From Cytophagales bacterium (GTDB lineage: Bacteria; Bacteroidota; Bacteroidia; Cytophagales; Microscillaceae): a stretch of DNA of 64,000 nucleotides. The first letter of the stretch is position 1. Each line of letters begins with the position of its first letter. The notes under the pieces were generated by a model that worked only from the letters and a program-made list of their open reading frames with translations, was not told where the DNA came from and did not search any database. Below, piece after piece: positions 16,575 through 26,103 of this stretch. A program made the position numbers and the translations under genes. The stretch spans positions 1-64,000 of the forward strand of contig JAAFJG010000012.1 of NCBI GenBank assembly GCA_013298075.1. The letters are read 5' to 3'.

Positions 16575-17636
16575 CTACTTATTTTCGTACATTTTTTGAT
16601 AATAATTTTGATAATCTCCCGAAGTTACATTTTCTAACCAAGTTTGATTTGTCAAATACCAATCTATTGTTTTTTCGATTCCTTCCTCAAATTGTAAAGA
16701 AGGTTTCCAGCCCAATTCTTCCATAATTTTAGTGGCATCAATCGCATAACGCAAATCGTGTCCTGCTCTATCGGTTACATACGTGATTAGTTTTTCAGAT
16801 TCTCCTTCTTCTCTCCCCAATTTTTTATCCATTATTTTACAAATCACTTTAATTAAATCGATATTTTTCCATTCATTAAATCCGCCAATGTTATAAGTAT
16901 CACCTATTTTTCCACTATGAAAAACCACGTCAATCGCACGCGCATGGTCAAGCACATACAACCAATCTCTTACATTTTCGCCTTTTCCATAGACAGGCAA
17001 AGGTTTTTTGAGTTGAATATTATTGATAAATAAAGGAATTAATTTTTCAGGAAAATGATTAGGTCCATAATTATTTGAACAATTGGAAACCACTGTCGGT
17101 AATTTATAGGTGTTATAATATGCCCTTACAAAATGGTCAGAAGAGGCTTTTGAGGCAGAATATGGCGATTGTGGAGAATAAGCAGTTGTTTCATAAAAAA
17201 ATCCGCCTTCATCAAGCGAGCCATACACTTCATCAGTAGAAACGTGATAAAACAAACAATTTCTCTCGAATTTCCCTAATCTATCTTTCCAAATTTCTTT
17301 ACAAGCGTTCAATAAATTAACCGTTCCCATCACATTAGTTTGCACAAATTCTAATGGATTTGAAATCGATCTATCTACGTGAGATTCGGCAGCCAAATGA
17401 ATCACCGCATCAGGTTTTTCAGTAGTAAGCAAATGTTGAATAAAATCTGCGTCAGTAATATCTCCTTTGATAAACCGATAATTTTTTTCTTGACTAATAT
17501 CAGTTAAATTATTCAAATTACCTGCATAAGTCAATTTATCTAAATTAATAATTTCATAATTTGGATATTTTTTTACAAACAAACGAACTACATGAGAGCC
17601 AATAAAACCCGCACCACCTGTGATGATTATTTTCAT
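16575..17636 (-). CDS. rfbB: dTDP-glucose 4,6-dehydratase
   Basis: A 353-residue short-chain dehydrogenase/reductase of the RfbB/RmlB type, which converts dTDP-glucose to dTDP-4-keto-6-deoxyglucose for rhamnose and other deoxysugars of surface polysaccharides. It shows the NAD-binding GGAGFIGSHVV at residues 7-17, the HVSTDEVYG active-site block with T134-D-E136, and Y159xxxK163 in SPYSASKASS. RAGHDLRYAIDA near the C-terminus is also diagnostic. Other rml genes are not adjacent. It is divergent from the hydroxylase gene, and a TATTTTTG promoter element on the minus strand lies about 35 bases before the ATG. Confidence 0.93.
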   Translation of the reverse strand: MKIIITGGAGFIGSHVVRLFVKKYPNYEIINLDKLTYAGNLNNLTDISQEKNYRFIKGDITDADFIQHLLTTEKPDAVIHLAAESHVDRSISNPLEFVQTNVMGTVNLLNACKEIWKDRLGKFERNCLFYHVSTDEVYGSLDEGGFFYETTAYSPQSPYSASKASSDHFVRAYYNTYKLPTVVSNCSNNYGPNHFPEKLIPLFINNIQLKKPLPVYGKGENVRDWLYVLDHARAIDVVFHSGKIGDTYNIGGFNEWKNIDLIKVICKIMDKKLGREEGESEKLITYVTDRAGHDLRYAIDATKIMEELGWKPSLQFEEGIEKTIDWYLTNQTWLENVTSGDYQNYYQKMYENK

Positions 17637-17684
17637 ACGTATTTTTTATTTAATATTTTTTTTGCAAAAATAAAGACAAATCAT

Positions 17685-17692
17685 TAAATTTG
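17685..17692 (+). promoter_or_regulatory. -7 promoter element of the hydroxylase gene
   Basis: TAAATTTG matches the Bacteroidota TAnnTTTG box and lies 27 bases before the ATG at 17720. It overlaps the TTG at 17690, which rules that codon out as the start. Confidence 0.65.
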
Positions 17693-17719
17693 CATAAAAT
17701 AACAAAAATAAAATTTTAT

Positions 17720-18952
17720 ATGAACTTCGACCCTGTAACTTTATCGATTCCTTTTTACTTTTTTTTGATAGGTTTAGAATTATTATTTGATAAAATTCAA
17801 CACCAAAAAAGTTATCGTTTGCATGATGCCTTGACAAATATTAGTTGTGGAGCAAGTCAGCAAATTGTGGGCGTATTTTTGAAAGTTTTATCAGTAGGAA
17901 TATTCGAAATGATACGTTTTAATTTTGCTATTTTTGATATTCCTGTCAATTGGTGGAGTTTTATAGTTGTATTTATTTTAGCCGATTTATCTTATTATTG
18001 GGCGCATAGAATGAGCCACGAAATCAATCTTTTTTGGCAAGCGGGACACGTGGTGCATCATCAAAGTGAAGATTATAATTATTCTGTGGCGTTGAGACAA
18101 AGTTGGTTTCAAACTTTTTTTACCTCTCCTTTTTATTGGTATTTGGCTTTATTGGGCTTTGATACCACCCAATTTTTGTTGGCTTATAGTTTGAATACAG
18201 TCTATCAATTTTGGATTCATACCGAAAAAGTAGGAAAATTAGGCATATTAGAATGGGTAATGAATACGCCTTCGCATCATCGCGTACATCATGGGCGAAA
18301 TCCAAAATATATAGATAAAAATCACGCGGGAGTTTTTATTATTTGGGATAGAATGTTTGCGACTTTTCAAGTAGAAGAAGAAAAACCTACTTACGGCATC
18401 ACTACGCCTATCAAAACTTGGAATCCGATTTGGTCGCAATTTTTTGGTATGTATCAAATCTATCAAACCACTCAAAAAATGCCTCATTTTTTAGATAAAA
18501 TAAAAGTTCTTTTCAAAAAACCGGGCTGGCAACCCGATTATTTAGGTGGTAGTATTGCTGCTCCCGAAATCGATAAAAATACCTATCAAAAATATGATAT
18601 TCATGCTCCCACAAAAATAAATGGGTATATTTTTTTTCAATATGTATTAACTTTTTTGGGTATTGCTTATTTTATATTCGAACAACATAAATGGCATCTG
18701 GAATATCGATTATTATATAGTTTTGTGGCTGGTTGGGCTGTTTTGAGTGCAGGAAAATTATTTGAAAATAATAAAATTTGGTATTATATTGAGTTTTTTC
18801 GTTTGATTTTTACGTTTATTTTAGTAGGAATCGGACTTGTTTTTTTGTTTGGATATATGACTGAAATAAGTATTTTATTTAGTTTGATAACGATTATAAG
18901 TGTGATTTGGTTGATAAAAATAAATGATAATCAACACAAAAAAATTTCATAA
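17720..18952 (+). CDS. Sterol desaturase/fatty acid hydroxylase superfamily membrane protein
   Basis: A roughly 410-residue integral membrane di-iron enzyme. Histidine clusters HRMSHE, HVVHHQSEDYNYSVALR and HRVHHGRNPKYIDKNH match the eight-histidine pattern of the sterol desaturase/fatty-acid-hydroxylase superfamily. Several hydrophobic segments precede and follow the core, and a block of three helices lies at the C-terminus. Relatives include alkylglycerol monooxygenase-like proteins, and the substrate cannot be read here. I place the start at the ATG at 17720, because the longer frame begins with TTG inside the TAAATTTG promoter element at 17685-17692. A C-terminal gene relic of the neighbouring ATPase family follows directly after the stop. 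Confidence 0.85.
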   Translation: MNFDPVTLSIPFYFFLIGLELLFDKIQHQKSYRLHDALTNISCGASQQIVGVFLKVLSVGIFEMIRFNFAIFDIPVNWWSFIVVFILADLSYYWAHRMSHEINLFWQAGHVVHHQSEDYNYSVALRQSWFQTFFTSPFYWYLALLGFDTTQFLLAYSLNTVYQFWIHTEKVGKLGILEWVMNTPSHHRVHHGRNPKYIDKNHAGVFIIWDRMFATFQVEEEKPTYGITTPIKTWNPIWSQFFGMYQIYQTTQKMPHFLDKIKVLFKKPGWQPDYLGGSIAAPEIDKNTYQKYDIHAPTKINGYIFFQYVLTFLGIAYFIFEQHKWHLEYRLLYSFVAGWAVLSAGKLFENNKIWYYIEFFRLIFTFILVGIGLVFLFGYMTEISILFSLITIISVIWLIKINDNQHKKIS

Positions 18953-18956
18953 TTGA

Positions 18957-18991
18957 GGTCGAATTTGGAAACAAAAATATCGATAATTTAG
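18957..18991 (+). pseudogene. Relic of the 3' end of an ATPase/nuclease array gene (left edge)
   Basis: The bases after the hydroxylase stop, beginning GTCGAATTTGGAAACAAAAA, resemble the last codons of the downstream array genes (ATCGAATTTGGAGATAAAAA) with small changes and a short gap. This looks like the tail of a deleted array member. It sits just before the promoter of array copy 1. Confidence 0.5.
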
Positions 18992-19057
18992 AACTGAAAC
19001 ATCAATATTTATAAGAAAAAATGATTATATTTGCAAAAAAATAAAACAATTAAAAAT

Positions 19058-20641
19058 ATGAAAAAAGAATTTAATGACACAGGCGTTTGCGTAGAAAGAA
19101 GACATTTTATGGTAAATACTACTCCAAAAATTGATAAAATTTTTGAAATGATAGAATATGAAAAATATTTTATAATGAATCGCCCACGTCAATTTGGTAA
19201 AACAACTTCTCTATATCGTTTGTATAAAGAGTTGTTAGCAAAAGACGATTATTTGACAATTTTATTAAGTTTTGAAATAAGTAGTGATAATATTTTTAAA
19301 GATATAGAAACCTTTTCTACTTATTTTATAACAATTTTTAATCGTGAATTGAAATTAAGTTACCCTAATCAACAAATTTTTATTGATCCAAATTTGCAAA
19401 CCACTGAAACAGAGTTTAATAAATTATCTTTACAAATCACTGATTTTGTTGAAAAATCAGGAAAAAAAGTAGTAGTTTTGATTGATGAAGTCGATAAATC
19501 GACTAACAATCAATTATTTTTACATTTTTTAGGTATGCTGCGTGATAAATATTTGAGAAGAGATTTGGGAACTCAACCTACTTTTCACTCCGTTGTATTA
19601 GTTGGGATTCACGATATAAAAACCATCAAATTAAAACTTCGTCCTGATGAGGAAAAGAAAATAAATAGTCCTTGGAATATTGCTGTAGATTTTAAAGTCA
19701 ATATGTTTTTCAATCCTGCAGAAATTTCGACAATGTTGTTGCAATATTCACAAGAAAAAAATATACAAATGAATATTCAAAAACTCTCAGAACGTCTTTT
19801 TTATTATACTTCTGGTTATCCTTTTTTGGTGAGTAAAATGTGTAAAGTGATTGATGAAATATTACTACCTGAAAAAGAAAATCAGACAGAATGGGACTTG
19901 ACAGATGTAGAAAATAGTTTTAAATATTTAGTAAAAATAAATTATACCACTACCATTTTTGATGATTTATTTAAGAATATAGAAAACAATAAAGACTTGT
20001 ATGATTTGACAAAAGACGTTGTCATCAATGGTTTAAAATTACCTAATAATGCCAATGATTACTTGATAGAATTAGCAAATACGTATGGAGTTTTTGATAG
20101 AGATGCAGAATATTGTAAAATCAATAATCGTATTTTTGAGCAAAGAATGTACTTATTTTTTACGACACAAGCCATTAGAAAACACGAATATAGACCTAAT
20201 TTTTTACTATCAGATTCATATACTTCGATAGATAATACGTTAGATATGCCTAAAATTTTGCGTAAATTTCAACAATTTATGCTCGAAAATTACAACCAAA
20301 AAGATGCGGAATTTATTGAAAGAGAAGGACGTTTGTTGTTTTTATCTTTTTTAAGACCGATTATAAATGGCGTAGGTTTTGATTTCAAAGAGCCAACAGT
20401 GGGTGAGGAAAGACGAATGGATATTGTGATAACGTATATGAAAGTTTTGTATATTTTAGAATTAAAAATTTGGAGAGGCGAAAGTTATCATCAAAAAGGT
20501 TTAGAACAATTAAGCGAATATTTAGACTTATACAACAAAAAAGAAGGCTTTTTATTGATATTTAATTTTAATCAAAAAAAGGAATTTAAAGAAGAAAATA
20601 TCGAATTTGGAGATAAAAATATTTTGGCGATTTGGGTTTAA
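19058..20641 (+). CDS. AAA-ATPase-like/PD-(D/E)XK fusion, array copy 1
   Basis: A 527-residue protein of the PF09820-type AAA-ATPase-like family with a C-terminal PD-(D/E)XK domain (PF08011-like). The Walker A region is RPRQFGKTT at residues 42-50 and Walker B is VVVLIDEVDK at 138-147. YYTSGYPFLVSKMC in the middle is a sensor/lid helix block. The nuclease-like core reads D455 (RMDIVITY) and E468-x-K470 (ILELKIW), preceded by EREGRLLFLSFL. The start is set at ATG 19058 to match the three paralogues; an upstream in-frame ATG at 19031 overlaps the TATATTTG promoter at 19026-19033. Family function is unknown; an ATP-driven nuclease or defence role is inferred. Residues about 72-125 differ strongly from the other copies. 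Confidence 0.85.
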   Translation: MKKEFNDTGVCVERRHFMVNTTPKIDKIFEMIEYEKYFIMNRPRQFGKTTSLYRLYKELLAKDDYLTILLSFEISSDNIFKDIETFSTYFITIFNRELKLSYPNQQIFIDPNLQTTETEFNKLSLQITDFVEKSGKKVVVLIDEVDKSTNNQLFLHFLGMLRDKYLRRDLGTQPTFHSVVLVGIHDIKTIKLKLRPDEEKKINSPWNIAVDFKVNMFFNPAEISTMLLQYSQEKNIQMNIQKLSERLFYYTSGYPFLVSKMCKVIDEILLPEKENQTEWDLTDVENSFKYLVKINYTTTIFDDLFKNIENNKDLYDLTKDVVINGLKLPNNANDYLIELANTYGVFDRDAEYCKINNRIFEQRMYLFFTTQAIRKHEYRPNFLLSDSYTSIDNTLDMPKILRKFQQFMLENYNQKDAEFIEREGRLLFLSFLRPIINGVGFDFKEPTVGEERRMDIVITYMKVLYILELKIWRGESYHQKGLEQLSEYLDLYNKKEGFLLIFNFNQKKEFKEENIEFGDKNILAIWV

Positions 20642-20689
20642 TTTGAAAGGAAAAATACGTATATTTGCAAAAAATAAATCATTAAAACT

Positions 20690-22273
20690 ATGAAAAAAGA
20701 ATTTAACGATACAGGTGTTTGTATAGAAGACGAACATTTTATGGTCAATACGACTTCAAAAAATGAACAGATTTTTGAAATGATTGAGCGTAAAAAATAT
20801 TTTATTATGAATCGTCCTCGTCAATTTGGAAAAACGACGGCTTTATATCGTTTACATCAAGAGTTATTAACCAAAGATGACTATTTAACAATTTTATTGA
20901 GTTTTGAGGGGAGTAGTGATGATGTTTTTAAAGAGGCTGATATTTTTTGTGTTTATTTTGTAGCAATGTTTAATGATGAATTAAAATTAAGTTATCCCAA
21001 TCAACAAGTTTTTATTGACCAAGACTTTCAGACAATTAAAATTGGTTTTGATAAATTATCTTTACAAATTACTGATTTTATGCAAAAAGTGCAAAAAAAG
21101 GTAGTGGTTTTGATTGATGAAGTGGATAAATCGACTAATAATCAACTATTTTTACACTTCTTGGGTATGTTGCGTGATAAATATTTGAAAAGAAATCTGA
21201 GTACACAATTAACATTTCATTCGATTGTTCTGGTAGGAATTCACGATATAAAAACCATTAAATTAAAACTTCGTCCTGATGAAGAGAAGAAATTTAATAG
21301 TCCTTGGAATATTGCCGTAGATTTTAAAGTAGATATGTTTTTTAATCCTGCCGAAATCTCAACAATGTTGGAGCAGTATTCACAGGAAAAAAATATAAAA
21401 ATGGATATTGAAAAACTCTCAGAACGCATTTTTTATTATACTTCTGGCTATCCATTTTTAGTCAGTAAAATGTGTAAAGTCATCGATGAAATATTATTAC
21501 CAAAAAAAGAAAATCAGACAGAATGGGATTTAGAAGATATAGAAAATAGCTTTAAATATTTAGTAAAAGATAATTACACCACAACTATTTTTGATGATTT
21601 GACAAAAAATGTAGATAATAATCCAAAGTTAAAAAATTTATTGACTAATATTTTAATGAAAGGTTTAAAAGTGCCTTTTGTGGTATCAGACGAAACGATT
21701 TCATTGGGACAAATTTATGGAATGTTGGATATTGATGACAGATATTGTAAGATTCATAATCGTATTTTTGAGCAAAAATTATACAGTCATTTATTGGCTG
21801 GAATGATTATAAACGGCGATTATGACCATATAAATATCCTAAGTGATGTGTATTCGAGTCCAAAAGGTACGTTGGATATGCCTAAAATTTTGCGTAAATT
21901 TCAAGAATTTATGAAAGAAAATTATAGTAAAAAAGATGCAGAATTTATCGAGAGAGAAGGTCGTTTGATATTTTTATCATTCTTAAAACCAATTATTAAT
22001 GGGCGTGGTTTTGATTTTAAAGAACCCAATATTGGCGAAGAAAGAAGAATGGACATCGTGATTACTTACACAACAAATATCTATATTTTAGAATTAAAAA
22101 TTTGGCGAGGTGAAAGTTATCATCAAGAAGGTTTAGAACAATTAAGCAATTATTTAGATTTTTATAATAAAAAAGAAGGCTTTTTATTGATTTTTAATTT
22201 TAATCAAAAGAAAGAATTTAAAGAAGAAAATATCGAATTTGGAGATAAAAATATTTTGGCGATTTGGGTTTAA
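20690..22273 (+). CDS. AAA-ATPase-like/PD-(D/E)XK fusion, array copy 2
   Basis: A 527-residue paralogue of copy 1 with identical architecture: Walker A RPRQFGKTT near residue 46, Walker B VVVLIDEVDKS near 142, and RMDIVITY...ILELKIW near 454-470. Regions 72-125 and 300-380 differ from copy 1, while the Walker, sensor and nuclease blocks are almost unchanged. Its own promoter is TATATTTG at 20660-20667. Its first about 220 bases and the stretch before them back into the copy 1 tail are repeated almost exactly at copy 3. The intergenic gap is 48 bases, so the array genes may be read separately or by readthrough. Confidence 0.85.
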   Translation: MKKEFNDTGVCIEDEHFMVNTTSKNEQIFEMIERKKYFIMNRPRQFGKTTALYRLHQELLTKDDYLTILLSFEGSSDDVFKEADIFCVYFVAMFNDELKLSYPNQQVFIDQDFQTIKIGFDKLSLQITDFMQKVQKKVVVLIDEVDKSTNNQLFLHFLGMLRDKYLKRNLSTQLTFHSIVLVGIHDIKTIKLKLRPDEEKKFNSPWNIAVDFKVDMFFNPAEISTMLEQYSQEKNIKMDIEKLSERIFYYTSGYPFLVSKMCKVIDEILLPKKENQTEWDLEDIENSFKYLVKDNYTTTIFDDLTKNVDNNPKLKNLLTNILMKGLKVPFVVSDETISLGQIYGMLDIDDRYCKIHNRIFEQKLYSHLLAGMIINGDYDHINILSDVYSSPKGTLDMPKILRKFQEFMKENYSKKDAEFIEREGRLIFLSFLKPIINGRGFDFKEPNIGEERRMDIVITYTTNIYILELKIWRGESYHQEGLEQLSNYLDFYNKKEGFLLIFNFNQKKEFKEENIEFGDKNILAIWV

Positions 22274-22321
22274 TTTGAAAGGAAAAATACGTATATTTGC
22301 AAAAAATAAATCATTAAAACT

Positions 22322-23905
22322 ATGAAAAAAGAATTTAACGATACAGGTGTTTGTATAGAAGACGAACATTTTATGGTCAATACGACTTCAAAAAATGAAC
22401 AGATTTTTGAAATGATTGAGCGTAAAAAATATTTTATTATGAATCGTCCTCGTCAATTTGGAAAAACGACGGCTTTATATCGTTTACATCAAGAATTATT
22501 AACCAAAGATGACTATTTAACAATTTTATTGAGTTTTGAAATAAGTACTGATAATTTTTTTGAAGATGCTGATAAATTTTCTTTTTATTTCATCGAAAAA
22601 TTTAATGATGAATTAAAATTAAGTTACCCAAATCAAGAAATTTTTTTACATAAAAAATTTAAAACAAATAAAACAGGATTTGAAAAACTATCCTTGCAAA
22701 TCACTGATTTTGTTCAAAAAGTAGGAAAAAAAGTAGTTGTTTTGATTGATGAAGTGGATAAATCGACTAACAATCAATTATTTTTACATTTTTTAGGTAT
22801 GTTAAGAAATAAATATTTAGATAGAAATTTGGGAAATCGACCAACTTTTCACTCCGTTGTATTAGTTGGGATTCACGATATAAAAACCATCAAATTAAAA
22901 CTTCGTCCTGATGAGGAAAAGAAAATAAATAGTCCTTGGAATATTGCTGTAGATTTTAAAGTCAATATGTTTTTCAATCCTGCAGAAATTTCGACAATGT
23001 TGTTGCAATATTCACAAGAAAAAAATATACAAATGAATATTCAAAAACTCTCAGAACGTCTTTTTTATTATACTTCTGGTTATCCTTTTTTGGTGAGTAA
23101 AATGTGTAAAGTGATTGATGAAATATTACTACCTGAAAAAGAAAATCAGACAGAATGGGACTTGACAGATGTAGAAAATAGTTTTAAATATTTAGTAAAA
23201 ATAAATTATACCACTACCATTTTTGATGATTTATTTAAGAATATAGAAAACAATAAAGACTTGTATGATTTGACAAAAGACGTTGTCATCAATGGTTTAA
23301 AATTACCTAATAATGCCAATGATTACTTGATAGAATTAGCAAATACGTATGGAGTTTTTGATAGAGATGCAGAATATTGTAAAATCAATAATCGTATTTT
23401 TGAGCAAAGAATGTACTTATTTTTTACGACACAAGCCATTAGAAAACACGAATATAGACCTAATTTTTTACTATCAGATTCATATACTTCGATAGATAAT
23501 ACGTTAGATATGCCTAAAATTTTGCGTAAATTTCAACAATTTATGCTCGAAAATTACAACCAAAAAGATGCGGAATTTATTGAAAGAGAAGGACGTTTGT
23601 TGTTTTTATCTTTTTTAAGACCGATTATAAATGGCGTAGGTTTTGATTTCAAAGAGCCAACAGTGGGTGAGGAAAGACGAATGGATATTGTGATAACGTA
23701 TATGAAAGTTTTGTATATTTTAGAATTAAAAATTTGGAGAGGCGAAAGTTATCATCAAAAAGGTTTAGAACAATTAAGCGAATATTTAGACTTATACAAC
23801 AAAAAAGAAGGCTTTTTATTGATATTTAATTTTAATCAAAAAAAGGAATTTAAAGAGGAAAATATCGAATTTGGAGATAAAAATATCTTAGCCATTTGGG
23901 TATAA
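22322..23905 (+). CDS. AAA-ATPase-like/PD-(D/E)XK fusion, array copy 3 (mosaic)
   Basis: A 527-residue paralogue that is a mosaic of its neighbours. From the preceding intergenic region to about base 22537 it equals copy 2 apart from one base. Bases about 22540-22835 are unique. From about 22837 (encoding PTFHSVVLVGIHDIK) to about 23855 it is identical to copy 1 (19573-20591) for roughly 1 kb. The Walker and PD-(D/E)XK motifs are intact, so it is probably functional. Its promoter TATATTTG is at 22292-22299. The mosaic is direct evidence of recent gene conversion or unequal crossing-over within the array. Confidence 0.85.
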   Translation: MKKEFNDTGVCIEDEHFMVNTTSKNEQIFEMIERKKYFIMNRPRQFGKTTALYRLHQELLTKDDYLTILLSFEISTDNFFEDADKFSFYFIEKFNDELKLSYPNQEIFLHKKFKTNKTGFEKLSLQITDFVQKVGKKVVVLIDEVDKSTNNQLFLHFLGMLRNKYLDRNLGNRPTFHSVVLVGIHDIKTIKLKLRPDEEKKINSPWNIAVDFKVNMFFNPAEISTMLLQYSQEKNIQMNIQKLSERLFYYTSGYPFLVSKMCKVIDEILLPEKENQTEWDLTDVENSFKYLVKINYTTTIFDDLFKNIENNKDLYDLTKDVVINGLKLPNNANDYLIELANTYGVFDRDAEYCKINNRIFEQRMYLFFTTQAIRKHEYRPNFLLSDSYTSIDNTLDMPKILRKFQQFMLENYNQKDAEFIEREGRLLFLSFLRPIINGVGFDFKEPTVGEERRMDIVITYMKVLYILELKIWRGESYHQKGLEQLSEYLDLYNKKEGFLLIFNFNQKKEFKEENIEFGDKNILAIWV

Positions 23906-23943
23906 AATGATTACATTTACAAGAAAATAAAACAATTAAAACT

Positions 23944-25527
23944 ATGAAAAAAGAATTTAACGACACAGGCGTTTGCATCAAAGATGAACATTTTATGGTG
24001 GATACTACTTTAAAAATTGAAAATATTTTTGAGTTGATTGAACGTAAAAAATATTTTATTATGAATCGTCCACGTCAATTTGGAAAAACGACTGCTTTGT
24101 ATCGTATATATGAAGAATTATTAGCCAAAGATGACTATTTAACAATTTTATTGAGTTTCGAAGGAAGTGGCGATGATATTTTTAAAGATGCTGATGTTTT
24201 TGGAGCTTACTTTGTAAGAATGTTTAATCGTGAATTAAAAACAAGTTATCCCAATCAACAAATCTTACTTGATCAAGATTTTGAAACTACCGAGAGAGGT
24301 TTTGAAAAACTATCTTTACAAATCACAAATTTTATGCAAAAAGTAGCAAAAAAAGTAGTTGTTTTGATTGATGAAGTGGACAAATCAACCAATAATCAAT
24401 TATTTTTACACTTTTTGGGAATGTTGCGTGATAAATATTTGAAAAGAAATTTAAGTAGTCAACCTACTTTTCATTCCGTTGTGTTGGTTGGGATTCACGA
24501 TATAAAAACCATTAAATTAAAATTACGTCCTGATGAAGAAAAGAAATTTAATAGTCCTTGGAATATTGCTGTAGATTTTAAGGTGGATATGTTTTTTAAT
24601 CCTATTGAAATTTCAACTATGTTGTTGCAATATTCAACAGAAAGAAATATAAAAATGAATATTCAAAAACTCTCAGAACGTCTTTTTTATTATACTTCTG
24701 GTTATCCTTTTTTGGTGAGTAAAATGTGTAAAGTGATTGATGAGATTTTATTACCCAAAAAAGAAAATCAATTAGAATGGGATTTAGAAGACGTAGAAAA
24801 TAGTTTTAAATATTTGATAAAAGAAGATTATGTAACGACCATTTTTGATGATTTAGCAAAGAATTTAGAAAATAACAGAGAATTATATCAAACAACCAAA
24901 GATATTATTTTTAACGGAGCAAAAATTCCTTTTAATTTGAGTGAACCTATGATCTCGCTCGGACACGTGTACGGAATTTTTGATAAAGATGAAAGATATT
25001 GCAAAATTCATAACCGAATTTTTGAGCAAAAAATTTATTTGCATTTTTTAGCAACAATGATTCGATTGCGTCAGCATAGTCAAATCAATGATTTGGCTGA
25101 TGTGTATTCCACCTACGAAGGTACATTAGATATGCCAAAAATCTTGCGTAAATTTCAAGAATTTATGAAAGAAAATTATAGCCAAAAAGATGCAGAATTT
25201 ATCGAGAGAGAAGGAAGATTGATATTTTTATCATTCCTAAAACCAATTATTAATGGGCGTGGTTTTGATTTTAAAGAGCCCAATATTGGCGAAGAAAGAA
25301 GAATGGACATCGTAATCACTTACACAACAAATATCTATATTTTAGAATTAAAAATTTGGCGAGGCGAAAGTTATCACCAAAAAGGTTTAGAACAATTAAG
25401 CGAATATTTAGACTTATACGACAAAAAAGAAGGCTTTTTATTGATTTTTAATTTTAATCAAAAGAAAGAATTTAAAGAGGAAAATATCGAAGTGGGTGAT
25501 AAAAATATCTTAGCCGTTTGGGTGTAA
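23944..25527 (+). CDS. AAA-ATPase-like/PD-(D/E)XK fusion, array copy 4
   Basis: The last full copy of the array, 527 residues, with Walker A RPRQFGKTT, Walker B VVVLIDEVDKS and the C-terminal RMDIVITY...ILELKIW nuclease-like motif intact. Its segments at about residues 72-125 and 300-390 are unlike copies 1 to 3, while its nuclease end is closest to copy 2. The promoter box is weaker here, TACATTTA at 23912-23919, so its expression may be lower or depend on readthrough from copy 3, whose stop is 38 bases upstream. A gene-tail relic follows immediately after the stop. Confidence 0.85.
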   Translation: MKKEFNDTGVCIKDEHFMVDTTLKIENIFELIERKKYFIMNRPRQFGKTTALYRIYEELLAKDDYLTILLSFEGSGDDIFKDADVFGAYFVRMFNRELKTSYPNQQILLDQDFETTERGFEKLSLQITNFMQKVAKKVVVLIDEVDKSTNNQLFLHFLGMLRDKYLKRNLSSQPTFHSVVLVGIHDIKTIKLKLRPDEEKKFNSPWNIAVDFKVDMFFNPIEISTMLLQYSTERNIKMNIQKLSERLFYYTSGYPFLVSKMCKVIDEILLPKKENQLEWDLEDVENSFKYLIKEDYVTTIFDDLAKNLENNRELYQTTKDIIFNGAKIPFNLSEPMISLGHVYGIFDKDERYCKIHNRIFEQKIYLHFLATMIRLRQHSQINDLADVYSTYEGTLDMPKILRKFQEFMKENYSQKDAEFIEREGRLIFLSFLKPIINGRGFDFKEPNIGEERRMDIVITYTTNIYILELKIWRGESYHQKGLEQLSEYLDLYDKKEGFLLIFNFNQKKEFKEENIEVGDKNILAVWV

Positions 25528-25596
25528 ATCGAATTGGGAGATAAAAATATTTTAACAATTTGTATGTAAAATGTTGATATTTGTAAGAAAATTTTC
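25528..25596 (+). pseudogene. Relic of the 3' end and promoter of a fifth array copy
   Basis: Directly after the copy 4 stop comes ATCGAATTGGGAGATAAAAA and a degenerate tail ending in TAA. It matches the last about 42 bases of the intact genes (ATCGAATTTGGAGATAAAAA and on) with a one-base deletion and several substitutions. It is followed by AAAATGTTGATATTTGTAAG, which resembles the promoter segment before copy 4. This is best read as the remains of another array member removed by recombination. Confidence 0.6.
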
Positions 25597-25780
25597 GTCT
25601 AATCTACCTCGATTATATTCCCTTTTTAGAACATAAATGATACGGATTGAACAGATAAAAGATAGATTTTTAAAATGAAAATTTTTAGCAAGGTAAAGTA
25701 TCGATTTATAATGTTTCAAATATACTTAAATATATATAATTTTCAAGATAAAAAATATAATTTTGAGTATATAAAACCGA

Positions 25781-25997
25781 CCTTCCGCACCCTATTTTTA
25801 AAAATGAGTATTATCGTTGAAATTCGAGAATTTATTGGCAAAATCATCTAATAAATTTTATTTTAACAATAATCTGAATAGAAATTAATAAATCGAGTAA
25901 ATTTTCAGATAAATTAAATATATTTTATGCGTAAAATTTTAAATACTTATACATTTTTGAGTAAATGCTCTAAACTGAAAAAAGGGTGCGGAAAGTA
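25781..25997. repeat. Candidate miniature element with 11-base inverted ends
   Basis: TTCCGCACCCT at 25783-25793 is the reverse complement of AGGGTGCGGAA at 25983-25993, the only GC-rich bases in this stretch. The about 190 bases between them are AT-rich and non-coding. This looks like a non-autonomous element or the ends of a small mobile element; no second copy was seen in the window. Confidence 0.4.
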
Positions 25998-26001
25998 GGA
26001 T

Positions 26002-26100
26002 AAAAAATACTCAAAAAATCTAACCAAAAAAAATATTTTTGTCTTTCTCAATTTTTAAGCGTAATTTTGTGCTTTAAAATCAATAAAAAAGATGAAAAAA
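26002..26100 (+). repeat. Direct repeat of the mtaB promoter and start region (left copy)
   Basis: These 99 bases match 31028-31125 with only a few changes, including TCTCAATTTTTAAGC, TAATTTTG and CTTTAAAATCAATAAAAAAG followed by ATGAAAAAA. The right copy is the genuine mtaB leader and start. The left copy contains the same promoter box and start but is followed by an inserted miniature element instead of mtaB. Confidence 0.7.
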
Positions 26101-26103
26101 ATT

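Larger units (their letters stand above)
25597..26101. other. Intergenic region with an inverted-repeat element and a copy of the mtaB leader
   Basis: No supported gene lies here. It holds an inverted-repeat element at 25781-25997, then, at 26002-26100, a near copy of the mtaB upstream region and its first codons. The short open frame beginning at 26092 with MKK uses the duplicated start region and runs into an inserted miniature element, so I do not count it as a gene. Confidence 0.5.
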
